Shown here in pieces: positions 10,532-19,494 of a DNA stretch of 64,000 nucleotides. Numbering within the stretch: position 1 is the stretch's first letter; each line of letters begins with the position of its first letter. Made by a program: the position numbers and the translations under genes. This stretch comes from Mammaliicoccus sp. Dog046 (GTDB lineage Bacteria > Bacillota > Bacilli > Staphylococcales > Staphylococcaceae), in assembly GCF_034039665.1 (NCBI RefSeq), contig NZ_CP120131.1:2503440-2567439 (forward strand), given 5' to 3'. Under the pieces are notes generated by a model. It ran no database searches. It was not told the origin of the DNA and worked only from the letters and a program-made list of their open reading frames with translations.

Positions 10532-11872
10532 ATGAAGAATTTTTCACAATGGTCATCAAATATAGGCTTTGTACTAGCAAGTGCAGGATCAGCAATTGGT
10601 CTTGGCGCAGTATGGAAATTTCCATATATGGCAGGCACTTATGGTGGTGGCGCATTTTTATTAATATTTATAATTTTTACACTGCTCGTTGGCTTACCGC
10701 TACTGTTAAGTGAATTTATTCTAGGGCGATACGGAAGAACTTATTCAACAAATATTTTCAAGAAAGTATCTGGTCGCTCATCATTTAACTTAATAGGTTG
10801 GTTAGGAAATATTACCGTGTTCGTATTATTTTCATTCTATAGTGTGATTGGCGGATGGATTATCCTATACATTATTCGTACAATATTAGACACGTTTGGA
10901 TTAACGCACTCACATGAATATGGAAATATCTTTACAGACTATATTTCAAACCCGTTCTATTCTTTAGCAGGTCAATTTGCATTTATTCTCTTTACTGTTG
11001 TCATTGTAAGTAAAGGCGTTGAAAAAGGAATCGAAAAAGCATCAAAAGTAATGATGCCGTTATTATTTATTTCGTTTGTTATCATTATTATTCGTTCTGT
11101 CACTTTAGATGGTGCATTTGAAGGTATACAATACTTTCTACAACCTAAAGTATCTGATTTAAGTTCTGAAGGTATTCTCTACGCATTGGGACAATCCTTC
11201 TTCGCTTTATCGTTAGGTACATGTGGCATGATGACATATGCTTCTTACTTAAATCGTGACACAAATGTTGTTAAAAGTGCTAATGCAATCGTTTGGATGA
11301 ACATCGCTGTTTCAGTAGCTGCAGGTCTTGCAATTTTCCCAGCTATCTTTGCATTCCATTTAGAACCAAACCAAGGTCCAGGACTATTATTCATTATCCT
11401 GCCTCAAGTATTTGATCAAATGTTTCTTGGCCAATTATTCTATTTACTGTTCTTGATATTATTCTTATTTGCAGCCATTACATCTTCAATCTCATTGTTG
11501 GAATTAAATATCTCTAACATTACAAAGAATAATAACGATAACAGAAAAAAATGGTCGTATATCATCGGTGGTTTAGTATTTGTATTTGGTATCCCTTCAG
11601 CTTTATCTAATGGCGTACTTCAACACTTCACGTTTGGTGTAGGAACGTTCTTTGATAATATGGATTACTTAGTCGCAAATATCTTAATGCCTATTGGTGC
11701 ATTAGGTGTAACCATCTTTGTCGGACATATATTCAATAAAGAAACAATTATGAATGAGCTCAATATGGGCGATACTAAAGCGGGTCGTACCTTCGTGAAT
11801 GTTTGGTATTTCTTAGTTAAATTTGTATTACCTATCATTATTATCGCTGTATTTATCGGTCAGCTTTTATAA
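10532..11872 (+). CDS. Sodium-dependent transporter, NSS (SNF) family
   Basis: 446-residue membrane protein with about 11-12 hydrophobic helices. The N-terminus, GFVLASAGSAIGLGAVWKFPY, is the hallmark TM1 of neurotransmitter:sodium symporters, containing the unwound substrate/Na+ region, and GGGAFLL follows in TM2. Bacterial members carry amino acids (Trp, Leu, Ala) with Na+. No adjacent gene points to a substrate. RBS GAAGGA precedes the ATG. Confidence 0.9.
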   Translation: MKNFSQWSSNIGFVLASAGSAIGLGAVWKFPYMAGTYGGGAFLLIFIIFTLLVGLPLLLSEFILGRYGRTYSTNIFKKVSGRSSFNLIGWLGNITVFVLFSFYSVIGGWIILYIIRTILDTFGLTHSHEYGNIFTDYISNPFYSLAGQFAFILFTVVIVSKGVEKGIEKASKVMMPLLFISFVIIIIRSVTLDGAFEGIQYFLQPKVSDLSSEGILYALGQSFFALSLGTCGMMTYASYLNRDTNVVKSANAIVWMNIAVSVAAGLAIFPAIFAFHLEPNQGPGLLFIILPQVFDQMFLGQLFYLLFLILFLFAAITSSISLLELNISNITKNNNDNRKKWSYIIGGLVFVFGIPSALSNGVLQHFTFGVGTFFDNMDYLVANILMPIGALGVTIFVGHIFNKETIMNELNMGDTKAGRTFVNVWYFLVKFVLPIIIIAVFIGQLL

Positions 11873-11879
11873 AAGCAAA

Positions 11880-11927
11880 CAGGTCACATCGTTAGGAAAT
11901 CCTCCTAATAATGTGACCTGTTTTTTT
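11880..11927. terminator. Shared terminator between convergent transporter genes
   Basis: CAGGTCACAT..TTAGGA / TCCTAA..ATGTGACCTG stem with T7 on the plus strand. It lies 7 nt after the NSS stop and 3 nt from the DASS gene stop, so it probably serves both directions. Confidence 0.9.
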
Positions 11928-11929
11928 AT

Positions 11930-13447
11930 TTATATGAGACCTATCCATTTCCAATAAGTCATGCTCATTAAAATGAGTAACAAATAACCAATAATTGTGA
12001 TTGGAACCCCTGTTTTAAGGAAGTCCTTAACTGTAAATGTTTCTGTACCGTATGCCAACATATTCTGTGGTGAACTGACTGGCAACATAAAACCAAAACT
12101 AATAACAAACTGTTGAATTAATACAAACCCAATTGCTTGATCGCCTAAATTTAATGTTTGTGTTAATGCAATAAATACAGGTATAAGTGCTGAAGATAAG
12201 CTTGTCGCACTCGCAAATCCCAAATGTATAAGAATATTGAATATCGAAATCAAAGCAATCGTTGCGATTAATGGCATATGATTTAATCCCATTAATCCAA
12301 ATGTCTTATCACTTAACCATTGTGCGGCAGATGTTTCTAGTAATACAGTCCCTAATGAGATACCAATACCAAATACAATAACTGTACCCCATGGTATTTT
12401 CTTTTCAACATCTTCCCAACTGAACACACCAATTTTAGGCGTTAACATAATTGCTAAAGCGATAATCGTAATTGATGAAGAGTCGATTGGATGTAATACT
12501 TTTTCAGTTGACCAGAATAATAATAACGTGACAGATATTACGATCAATCTCCACTCTCTAGCAGAAATCGGTCCTAACTCTTTCAACTGAGCTTTAACTA
12601 ATTCCGTACCACCTTCAATTTCTTTCTCTTCAGGTTTAATAATATTAACCATGATGAAATACAATACAACCGACATAATAATAGACCAGGGTGCTGCATA
12701 AATGAACCATTCACCCCAGGAAATATCTTGACCCATTGACTTGTTTATAAAGCCAATCGCAACCACGTTTTGAGCGGCGGCCGTCTTTAAACCGATATTC
12801 CATATTGAAACAGCGTGAACAGCAGTAATAATAAGTAAAGCTGCTAATTTACTATTTTTAGAAGTATTAAATGCTGCAATCATCCCTAACAAAATAGGTA
12901 CAACTGCACCTGCTCTTGCAGTCGCTGAAGGAACAAAGAATGCTAATATAATCGAAACAATAATTGCCCCAATAACAATTCTGTTTGTTTTATTTCCAAC
13001 AATAGAAAGTACTTGCAAAGCTAAACGCTTATGTAAATTCGTCACTTGCATTGCAGTTGCTAGGAATAACGCCGCTGCTACAAGTGCAACTGCCGATCCA
13101 GAAAATCCACTCAACGCCATTTTCAATGCGTTAGACGTACCGAGTATCGCATCACCTTCGATTGGCTTACCATTTAATACTGGATTACCTAGAGCTTCAC
13201 CTAAATTTTGAACTGGACTAAAGCCAATGAGTAACACAATCAATCCGACAATCATCACTGCCGATATAGGATAACTGACTGCTTCTGTCACCCACATAAC
13301 AACTGCAAAAGCTAGTATTGCTAAAGCACATTTCGCCATTACTGGTAAATCATTTGGTGTAGGTAATAATAATATACCGATTAACACCACAAAACTAACT
13401 AAAATCCAAATTGGTTTAAACGCTTTCATCTCTTTGTCATTTGCCAT
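11930..13447 (-). CDS. DASS (SLC13) family anion:sodium symporter
   Basis: 505-residue membrane protein with about 12-13 hydrophobic segments. Family signs: MWVTEAVSYPISAV in the first third, PSATARAGAVVPI, and the C-terminal signature PVSSPQNMLAYGTETF (the SNP-type carboxylate/Na+ motif). It is closest in feel to the CitT/YflS branch, which carries di- or tricarboxylates such as malate, rather than to S. aureus SdcS. A GGGG ribosome site precedes the ATG. No neighbouring metabolic genes define the substrate. Confidence 0.85.
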   Translation of the reverse strand: MANDKEMKAFKPIWILVSFVVLIGILLLPTPNDLPVMAKCALAILAFAVVMWVTEAVSYPISAVMIVGLIVLLIGFSPVQNLGEALGNPVLNGKPIEGDAILGTSNALKMALSGFSGSAVALVAAALFLATAMQVTNLHKRLALQVLSIVGNKTNRIVIGAIIVSIILAFFVPSATARAGAVVPILLGMIAAFNTSKNSKLAALLIITAVHAVSIWNIGLKTAAAQNVVAIGFINKSMGQDISWGEWFIYAAPWSIIMSVVLYFIMVNIIKPEEKEIEGGTELVKAQLKELGPISAREWRLIVISVTLLLFWSTEKVLHPIDSSSITIIALAIMLTPKIGVFSWEDVEKKIPWGTVIVFGIGISLGTVLLETSAAQWLSDKTFGLMGLNHMPLIATIALISIFNILIHLGFASATSLSSALIPVFIALTQTLNLGDQAIGFVLIQQFVISFGFMLPVSSPQNMLAYGTETFTVKDFLKTGVPITIIGYLLLILMSMTYWKWIGLI

Positions 13448-13548
13448 TTAGAACAACCCCAATTTTATTATTTATTATTCTAATTTCCTAAATAATAACA
13501 TATTTCTTTTTTGGATATAATACTTTTCACAATTAATTCATTAATTCC

Positions 13549-13577
13549 TTGAACTTTCATATAAATACATGTAAAGT
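13549..13577 (+). promoter_or_regulatory. Putative promoter of the HTH/coiled-coil gene
   Basis: TTGAAC, 17-nt spacer, TAAAGT. Transcription would start near 13584, so the transcript carries a roughly 75-nt leader. Confidence 0.45.
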
Positions 13578-13594
13578 ATTAAGGGAAGTGTGAC

Positions 13595-13616
13595 GGTTGT
13601 CTGCCGATAGACAACC
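13595..13616 (+). other. 5'-UTR hairpin
   Basis: GGTTGTCT-gccgat-AGACAACC is a perfect 8-bp stem near the predicted transcript start, about 40 nt before the start codon and without a U-run. It could stabilise the mRNA or bind a regulator; function unknown. Confidence 0.5.
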
Positions 13617-13657
13617 CTACCTATTAAATTACTGTCAAATAAAGGATGATGAATCGT

Positions 13658-14590
13658 ATGTTAACTAAAGAATTCTCAGCTAAGGTCGGTCTTAGTGAAA
13701 AGCAAGTCAGAAAAATCGTTCAACACTTAGAAGATAGAGGTTATCAACTTTCTAAGACAGAATACCGCGGTCGCGAAGCAACTGATTTCCAAGATGAAGA
13801 TATCGAATTGTTCCAAGAAATCGCTGAAAAAGTTAAAGAAACAAATAGTTATGATCAAGCATTTGAAACACTTGAACAAGAAAAAGACTTCTTACAAGTA
13901 CTCGTTAAAGACGAAGCTTCACATCAATCACCTGAACTTCAACAATTAATCGAAGAACTAAGATTAGAAGTTCAACATATGCGTAGAGAAAGACAAATGT
14001 TAGGCGAAATGCTACAACAAGTACATATTCAACAACAGAAATTAGAACAAACACTAGCATTACAAGCACCTCAACAACAAGAAGCAAACGTTCAATCCAC
14101 AGATACATCAGCAACATCTACTGATAACAAAGAAGATGTAACAGCAGTAAACAGTCAACCAGACAATACGTCTAAAGCACAAGCGACAACAGCTACTGCT
14201 ACTACTACAGAAGTAGAAAAAGAAGATGCAACAAATACAGCATCTGAAACTAAAGTAACTGAAGAGAAGCCAGCAGAAGAGAAATCTGTTACAGCTAAAG
14301 AAGATACAACTTCAGAAATTAAACCTGAAACAGCAGTTGAGGAAAAAACTGAAGAGAAAGCTGAAGAAACAACTACTGATCAATCAACAGTAGATACAGC
14401 AACTACTGAAACACCTGCTTCTACTACTGAGACGACTACTACGACAACAGAAGACAAAGAAACAGCAGATAGCATCACGAAAGAAGAAACAGTTGATACA
14501 ACTTCTACAGATGCTCAATCAGAAACAACTGAATCATCTGAAGAAGAACCAAAGAAAAAAGGATTCTTCCAAAGATTGTTTAATATTTAA
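13658..14590 (+). CDS. MerR-like HTH / coiled-coil protein with Thr-Glu-rich linker
   Basis: 310 residues. Residues 1-65 (MLTKEFSAKVGLSEKQVRKI...YRGREATDFQDEDIELF) resemble a winged-helix DNA-binding unit. Residues about 85-145 are a charged Gln-rich coiled coil. Residues about 150-295 are a low-complexity Thr/Glu/Ala/Ser linker. The end, KKKGFFQRLFNI, is a basic amphipathic helix. Staphylococci carry a protein with the same ends and a different linker (DUF3967-like, unstudied as far as I know), so only the termini appear constrained. The ATG at 13658 fits the AAAGGA ribosome site (13641-13646); upstream in-frame ATGs overlap it. The shape suggests a DNA-to-membrane tether (inference). Confidence 0.75.
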   Translation: MLTKEFSAKVGLSEKQVRKIVQHLEDRGYQLSKTEYRGREATDFQDEDIELFQEIAEKVKETNSYDQAFETLEQEKDFLQVLVKDEASHQSPELQQLIEELRLEVQHMRRERQMLGEMLQQVHIQQQKLEQTLALQAPQQQEANVQSTDTSATSTDNKEDVTAVNSQPDNTSKAQATTATATTTEVEKEDATNTASETKVTEEKPAEEKSVTAKEDTTSEIKPETAVEEKTEEKAEETTTDQSTVDTATTETPASTTETTTTTTEDKETADSITKEETVDTTSTDAQSETTESSEEEPKKKGFFQRLFNI

Positions 14591-14599
14591 TTTATAGGA

Positions 14600-14634
14600 A
14601 CACGCACTCAAATATCAATTTGAGTGCGTGTTTT
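14600..14634 (+). terminator. Intrinsic terminator
   Basis: ACACGCACTCAAA / TTTGAGTGCGTGT stem ending in TTTT, just after the HTH/coiled-coil gene. Confidence 0.85.
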
Positions 14635-14750
14635 GTTAAGATTTTGTAAATTTCCACTTTATAATTGTTAAATGGTTCTATACTTTGCTATATTGAATTC
14701 TATATTCAGTAGACCGTATATACATAAACAATTAGGAGTGTTTCATCAAT

Positions 14751-15572
14751 ATGGAAACATTAAATTATGAAAATATTAATAAAAAAACGATATGGAAATA
14801 TAATCACGAAGTCGTCAAAATCATCAAAGATGACTTAGATATTTACATTAAATTAAATCTTAAGCCAGACAATGATAAGCTCGTAGTTTGTTCAAATGGC
14901 GCCGTTAATCTTTCAAAAAGCAAACCACCTGTCTTTATGAGAAGTAAATGGCATGAAGAATTCAATGCAAACTGCATTTACATTGATGATAGAACCATTC
15001 ATCATAAAAACTTAAGACTAGGTTGGGGCGTTGGTACAAAAGAGCGTCATTTCCTTAAAGATTATTCAGAAATTATACAAAGCATTGCCAATCAATTGAG
15101 TATAGAATCAAACAATACTGTATACCTCGGCTCATCAGCAGGCGGCTATATGTCTATGTATCTTGCAACACTGCATAAAGGTACAACTGCTATCGTAAAT
15201 AATCCACAATGTTATGTAGATCGTTATGATAAGATAAATGTAGAAAAGCTATACAATAAGATTTTTCCTGAATATACACGAGATGAAATCAAGAAAAAGT
15301 TTGCTGTCAGATTATCTATTACAAGTTTGTTTAGAATTCAAAAACATGTTCCAAAAATTTATTATATACAGAACAGATTATGTCACAATGATATGGACAG
15401 ACATTATAATCCATTCTGTAGTTTCCTTGATAAATATAATATCAACAGTTCTAATATTACGTTCATACTTTATAACAATAAAGAAGGTGGACATAATCCA
15501 ATATCAAAAGAAGCAACCATATCAATTACTAATCAAGTATTGGCTAACGAATTCACATTATCTCAATTTTAA
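14751..15572 (+). CDS. Orphan alpha/beta-hydrolase-like protein
   Basis: 273 residues, not firmly recognised. The sequence GSSAGGYMSMYLA is a clear nucleophile elbow (G-x-S-x-G-G; Ser about residue 128), and GGHNP near the C-terminus supplies a plausible catalytic His. The N-terminal part is beta-rich. Similar folds occur in capsule/exopolysaccharide clusters (XcbB/CpsF type) and in the Asp2 protein of accessory Sec systems, where acetyl transfer to glycans is reported. Here the gene stands alone with its own terminator, so neither role is supported by context. RBS AGGAGTG precedes the ATG. No signal peptide. Confidence 0.65.
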   Translation: METLNYENINKKTIWKYNHEVVKIIKDDLDIYIKLNLKPDNDKLVVCSNGAVNLSKSKPPVFMRSKWHEEFNANCIYIDDRTIHHKNLRLGWGVGTKERHFLKDYSEIIQSIANQLSIESNNTVYLGSSAGGYMSMYLATLHKGTTAIVNNPQCYVDRYDKINVEKLYNKIFPEYTRDEIKKKFAVRLSITSLFRIQKHVPKIYYIQNRLCHNDMDRHYNPFCSFLDKYNINSSNITFILYNNKEGGHNPISKEATISITNQVLANEFTLSQF

Positions 15573-15614
15573 AAAAAGCGACATGAACATCACCAAATGT
15601 TCATGTCGCTTTTT
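15573..15614 (+). terminator. Intrinsic terminator
   Basis: AAAAAGCGACATGAACAT / ATGTTCATGTCGCTTTTT, a long perfect stem immediately after the hydrolase stop codon. It can act in both directions. Confidence 0.92.
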
Positions 15615-15647
15615 CGTTAGCCAAACTATTTTTAATAGGAAAGCCTC

Positions 15648-15984
15648 GCTAACGAGATTGTTTTTACTTTCTATCTCGTTAGGTTTTCTAACGGGATTGT
15701 TTCTCAGAACTATCTCGTTAGCGCCTCGTTTTCTCACTTTTTGTAGTAAATCTGGGATTTTGTGTGCTCCATTTATCCGCTAACGAGATTGTTTTTACTT
15801 TCTATCTCGTTAGATTTTCTAACAGGATTGTTTCTCAGAACTATCTCGTTAGCGCCTCGTTTTCTCACTTTTTGTAGTAAATCCGGGATTTTGTGTGCTC
15901 CATTTACCCGCTAACGTGATTGTTTTTACTTTCTATCTCGTTAGGTTTTTTAACGGGATTGTTTCTTAGAACTATCTCGTTAGC
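15648..15984. repeat. 131-bp tandem repeat, about 2.6 copies, rich in dyads
   Basis: Units begin at 15648, 15779 and 15910; the third is cut short at about 15984. Each holds two hairpin-forming pairs of the type CTAACGAGAT ... ATCTCGTTAG. The unit spacing is exactly 131 bp and the copies differ by a few substitutions. Together with the flanking sequence this fills the 15573-16114 gap; I see no credible gene in it. Confidence 0.9.
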
Positions 15985-16114
15985 CATAATTCTCTCTTCA
16001 AACCTATTAATATCAATTTCATCAAAATAAATAAAGCACTTTCATTAACTTTTGTGTTAACCTATACGAGTAGTTCTAAAAATCGATAAAACTTTTACAG
16101 TAAAGGATCACATT

Positions 16115-17017
16115 ATGAAATTTACAAAAGAAGAATGGCGTAACACAAATTTTAAATTAGATATGGATATTAGTCATTTAAACTTAGATGAAATTATTAG
16201 TTTAAATGATAACTTAACAAATTCTGAAATTCACGAAATATACTTACCGCTTATTAACTTTTTAACAACTAAAGTTAAATTCCATAAAGAATACTCTAAA
16301 AATATTAATAATCAACTACTCAATAAAAATAACACCCCACCGTTTATTATAGGTATTTCAGGTGGCGTTTCTGTCGGTAAGAGTACTGTTTCAAGACTCC
16401 TCTTACAATTACTACAGGAATACAACGCTCAATGGAAAGTTGATTTAATCACTACTGATGGTTATATCATGCCAAAGCAGGAGCTCATTGATAAAGATTT
16501 ATTATCTAAAAAAGGCTTCCCAGAAAGTTATGATACTAAAACACTTCTCCATCATTTAAAACAAATTAAAAACAATGAACCTAATATACAAACTTACACA
16601 TACTCACACATTACATATGATAGACTCAAAGATCAGTTCCACAACATCGACAGTCCGGATATTCTTATCATAGAAGGTGTGAATATATTCCAAGTAAGCC
16701 CGCACGAAGAAGAATTAGTAAGTGACTACATCGACTATAAAATTTATTTAGATTCAACAATAGAAAATATGAAAAAATGGTATCTTAACCGCTTCTTACT
16801 TTTACAAGAAGAAGCCTTCCAGAAGCCTGACTCACACTTCTACAAATATCGTGATATTCCTAAAGAAGAAGCCATCACTATCGCCAAAGACCTCTGGGAT
16901 AATATCAATGAAGTAAACTTAATTAAGAACATCCTGCCTACTAAAAACAGAGCTGATTTGGTCCTTTATAAAAATCACAACCATGTTATAGAGCAGCTGA
17001 AATTTAATAAATTTTAA
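16115..17017 (+). CDS. coaA: Type I pantothenate kinase (CoaA-like)
   Basis: Phosphorylates pantothenate, the first step of coenzyme A synthesis. 300 residues. Residue stretches align with E. coli CoaA throughout: P-loop GISGGVSVGKST (about 80-91), the catalytic Asp in LITTDGY, KKGFPESYD, YSHITYD, PDILIIEGVN, WYLNRFLLLQEEAF, and the end segment NILPT(K)NRADLVL. RBS AAAGGA precedes the ATG. Staphylococci such as S. aureus are known for a type II enzyme (CoaW) that is not feedback-inhibited by CoA, so a type I enzyme here is notable. The next gene starts 23 nt after this one. Confidence 0.9.
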   Translation: MKFTKEEWRNTNFKLDMDISHLNLDEIISLNDNLTNSEIHEIYLPLINFLTTKVKFHKEYSKNINNQLLNKNNTPPFIIGISGGVSVGKSTVSRLLLQLLQEYNAQWKVDLITTDGYIMPKQELIDKDLLSKKGFPESYDTKTLLHHLKQIKNNEPNIQTYTYSHITYDRLKDQFHNIDSPDILIIEGVNIFQVSPHEEELVSDYIDYKIYLDSTIENMKKWYLNRFLLLQEEAFQKPDSHFYKYRDIPKEEAITIAKDLWDNINEVNLIKNILPTKNRADLVLYKNHNHVIEQLKFNKF

Positions 17018-17040
17018 ATATAATTATTTGAGGTGATTTG

Positions 17041-17832
17041 TTGAAAATCTATCCTTCTCAATCAATATATGAATATTGGATTAATAACTATTTTAGGGAC
17101 TTCGATTTATTCTTTGTTAATGAAATATTATTTGTAGATAAAACTGTTAGTATTATTTCTAAAAATATATTCAAGACGTCCGAGGCATTTAATATAAACA
17201 TAAATAACCTTTATGAATTTTGGAATTTAGACGAATATCATTATGTAATACAATCACCACCAGGGTGGTTAGAAAATCAAAATAATGAAGTTCAAACATA
17301 TATATTAAAAGAACAACGCAGAACCAATAATCCACTATACAAGAACGATAAACTGATTACCTTAAATGCTTGGCAAACGTTAAGTAGAGAGCAAAAAATA
17401 CAATTCTTTAAAGAACGTATTGATGAATATCAAGACAACATTACTTCTCAACACAATAAAGCAACACTACCGGATTACTTACAATCTGTTATCAATGAGT
17501 TCCCCTATCATCAAGGAGCCAACTGTCTCTCACTAGTTATTTTTTCATTAACAAGAGATAAAGATATGTTGAATCAATGGATTAAAGGTGAGTCATTTTT
17601 AAATACTATTATGGGTTTAGGCTATACTGAATCCCCTGGACCAAGTCGTAAAGGAGATATTATATTCTTCACACATAATGATTCGATAGTACATGCTACT
17701 TATCAAATTGATACTCATTTATTTATAAACAAAAATGGACAAACCATCTTCAACCCTTATAAATTAATAACTCATAAGGAACTTGAAAATAGTTGGGGAT
17801 CATTTAAAAAACATATTTATCGTCAAACCTAA
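17041..17832 (+). CDS. Hypothetical protein, possible NlpC/P60-like fold
   Basis: 263 residues, start TTG at 17041 behind GAGGTGA (17030-17036); an adjacent TTG at 17038 is closer than usual. The C-terminal half has a papain-like pattern: Cys in HQGANCLSLVIFSL, then GDIIFFTHNDSIVHATYQ with a His, then INKNG, as in NlpC/P60 hydrolases. The N-terminal half is unrecognised. No signal peptide, so it is not an obvious cell-wall hydrolase. It is probably co-transcribed with the pantothenate kinase and closed by a strong terminator. Function unknown; fold call is tentative. Confidence 0.55.
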   Translation: MKIYPSQSIYEYWINNYFRDFDLFFVNEILFVDKTVSIISKNIFKTSEAFNININNLYEFWNLDEYHYVIQSPPGWLENQNNEVQTYILKEQRRTNNPLYKNDKLITLNAWQTLSREQKIQFFKERIDEYQDNITSQHNKATLPDYLQSVINEFPYHQGANCLSLVIFSLTRDKDMLNQWIKGESFLNTIMGLGYTESPGPSRKGDIIFFTHNDSIVHATYQIDTHLFINKNGQTIFNPYKLITHKELENSWGSFKKHIYRQT

Positions 17833-17865
17833 AACCCTCTTTAGCCTTGTGCTAAAGAGGGTTTT
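17831..17865 (+). terminator. Intrinsic terminator
   Basis: AAAACCCTCTTTAGC / GCTAAAGAGGGTTTT, 15-bp stem with a 5-nt loop, at the end of the coaA unit. Confidence 0.9.
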
Positions 17866-17935
17866 AGTAGTCTGGTAGTCTAAATAATCACACGTCTATG
17901 TTTATTTCCTGCACATATACAGCAAGCACTATCTA

Positions 17936-18638
17936 TTACTTCACCTTAACTTTCAAATACGTATTCGCATTCTTTTGAAATTCATAATCTACTTCTATTT
18001 CTTCTGTAGTACATCCGCGTTCGTTTAAATATGCGATTACTTTATCTAATGCTTTATATCGTTTCCCTTCCATATCTACAAGTGGGAATATCCGTAACTC
18101 TTCTTTAGTTACTCTTAACATTTCTTCTATTGTTTCTATATGGAAGTCATAGTCAAATGTATCTGAATATAAAAATAAAAAGTGTGCTGATAATAATATA
18201 TCAAATCTATCATCTTCATATGGCAATTTCGGTAATTCTACCGCTTCATATTTGTCTGGTTCTCTCCATATCTGCTACACATGTATTTAATGCTTCTAAA
18301 CGGTATTGTTTTAAGTTTTCTATATCTTTAAAGTAATTCCACTGATAATTCGATGCTGCGTTTTTCATTTTTTCAACCATGTGCGTCACATCGTCTTTTC
18401 CTTTTTCATACAATGCTTCTTGTTCAAAGTAATATGCGATATCACATGCTTCTACTTCTATTCCTTTTTGTTTCGCTGTTGCAGCAAATGAACATGCACC
18501 GGCTGGACAATCTAAAATTTTCTTATTCTTTAATTCTTCTACTCTTAAATTAAACATACTCAAGTATTCTTCATATGTCCGTCCGATAAATATAATGCGA
18601 TCAATACTTAATTTTGTGTCGTGATTTTTATTAGTCAT
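17936..18638 (-). pseudogene. Class I SAM methyltransferase gene with a frameshift
   Basis: Two adjacent minus-strand frames join into one methyltransferase. The first part (18638 to about 18261) has the SAM-binding motif ILDCPAGACSFAATA and ends ADMERTRQI. The second resumes as PDKYEAVELPKLPYEDDRFDILLSAHF (shown here in two halves: the DKYEAV region and the PYEDDRFDILLSAHF motif) and runs to the stop at 17936. The break lies at 18260/18261; staphylococcal homologues have M-x-x-x-P here, so two bases appear lost (or one gained). It is a recent lesion, since both halves read well otherwise, or a sequencing error. Confidence 0.8.
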
Positions 18639-18843
18639 ACAATCCTCCTACGCATTCAAGTTGTCCCTATGGTAACATAGATTTTGTGCTGTTTTTTATT
18701 TGTATACAAAAAACTACTTTAACAAGTATGCGAACTCAGAATAATTGTGTATAATTTACATATAAGATAATTTTTAGAAATCGCTTTCACATATACATAT
18801 CTTATTTAAATCATTCAATACCATCAAAGGAGTGACTATTTTA

Positions 18844-19494
18844 GTGGAAGAAAAAGTTACAGATATATTATACAACACATTAAAATCTTCAATAAAAAAT
18901 GACGAAATGTTACATGCTTTAGAAGAACAATTACTACAATTCTTACATACATATACAGTAGACGTTGAACAGCTTCTTATGTTGAAGGTAGCCATCTTGA
19001 AAGATGAATCTTTCGAAGTGATGTATGGCTTAGGTGAAACATTAATACAATATGAACAATCAGAACTCAAATTACGGGACGTAGAAGTTTCTTTACAACG
19101 TGAGCAAGGGCTTCGATGGATTAGTATGCTTATCGACATTTTTATCGATTACTTTCCAATCGGTACAGTGATTAAAATACCTGATGAGCTTATTGATATG
19201 TATGAACTTCCTCACGACACGCTTTTAATGATTATGCAGAGATTAAGACCGATCCCTGACACAGATTACTATGCACCTTATATTGCAACGATTTACCCAG
19301 AGAACTTTACTGTGTCGTCTGAACTATTTTTATTAAATGACATCATGATTGAGCAAGTGGTTCATCGTGGTTATGAAAATGAACAAGACCGATTAAAAGT
19401 AGCCGAACTCAAAGCACATTGCATTCAAGAACTAGGTTTGAAAAGCTTCGATGCTATTCCTCGTATTGAAAGGATGATGACAAATGGAAATTAA
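18844..19494 (+). CDS. DUF4176-like accessory protein of a type VII (LXG) toxin operon
   Basis: Start GTG at 18844 (216 residues), 11 nt after AAAGGAG (18826-18832); a GTG at 18832 overlaps that site. The N-terminal half is helical and charged. The C-terminal half (FPIGTVIKIP ... LLMIMQRLRPI ... YYAPYIATIYPENF ... FLLNDIMIEQVVHRGY) has the layout of DUF4176 proteins, which occur next to LXG toxins and are described as export chaperones or adaptors. It leads a tight operon whose next gene overlaps by 11 nt. Family call rests on pattern memory. Confidence 0.65.
   Translation: MEEKVTDILYNTLKSSIKNDEMLHALEEQLLQFLHTYTVDVEQLLMLKVAILKDESFEVMYGLGETLIQYEQSELKLRDVEVSLQREQGLRWISMLIDIFIDYFPIGTVIKIPDELIDMYELPHDTLLMIMQRLRPIPDTDYYAPYIATIYPENFTVSSELFLLNDIMIEQVVHRGYENEQDRLKVAELKAHCIQELGLKSFDAIPRIERMMTNGN

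Noticed and set aside
15283..15783. 166-residue plus-strand frame
   Set aside because: Overlaps the hydrolase gene in another frame and continues through a terminator into the tandem repeat.
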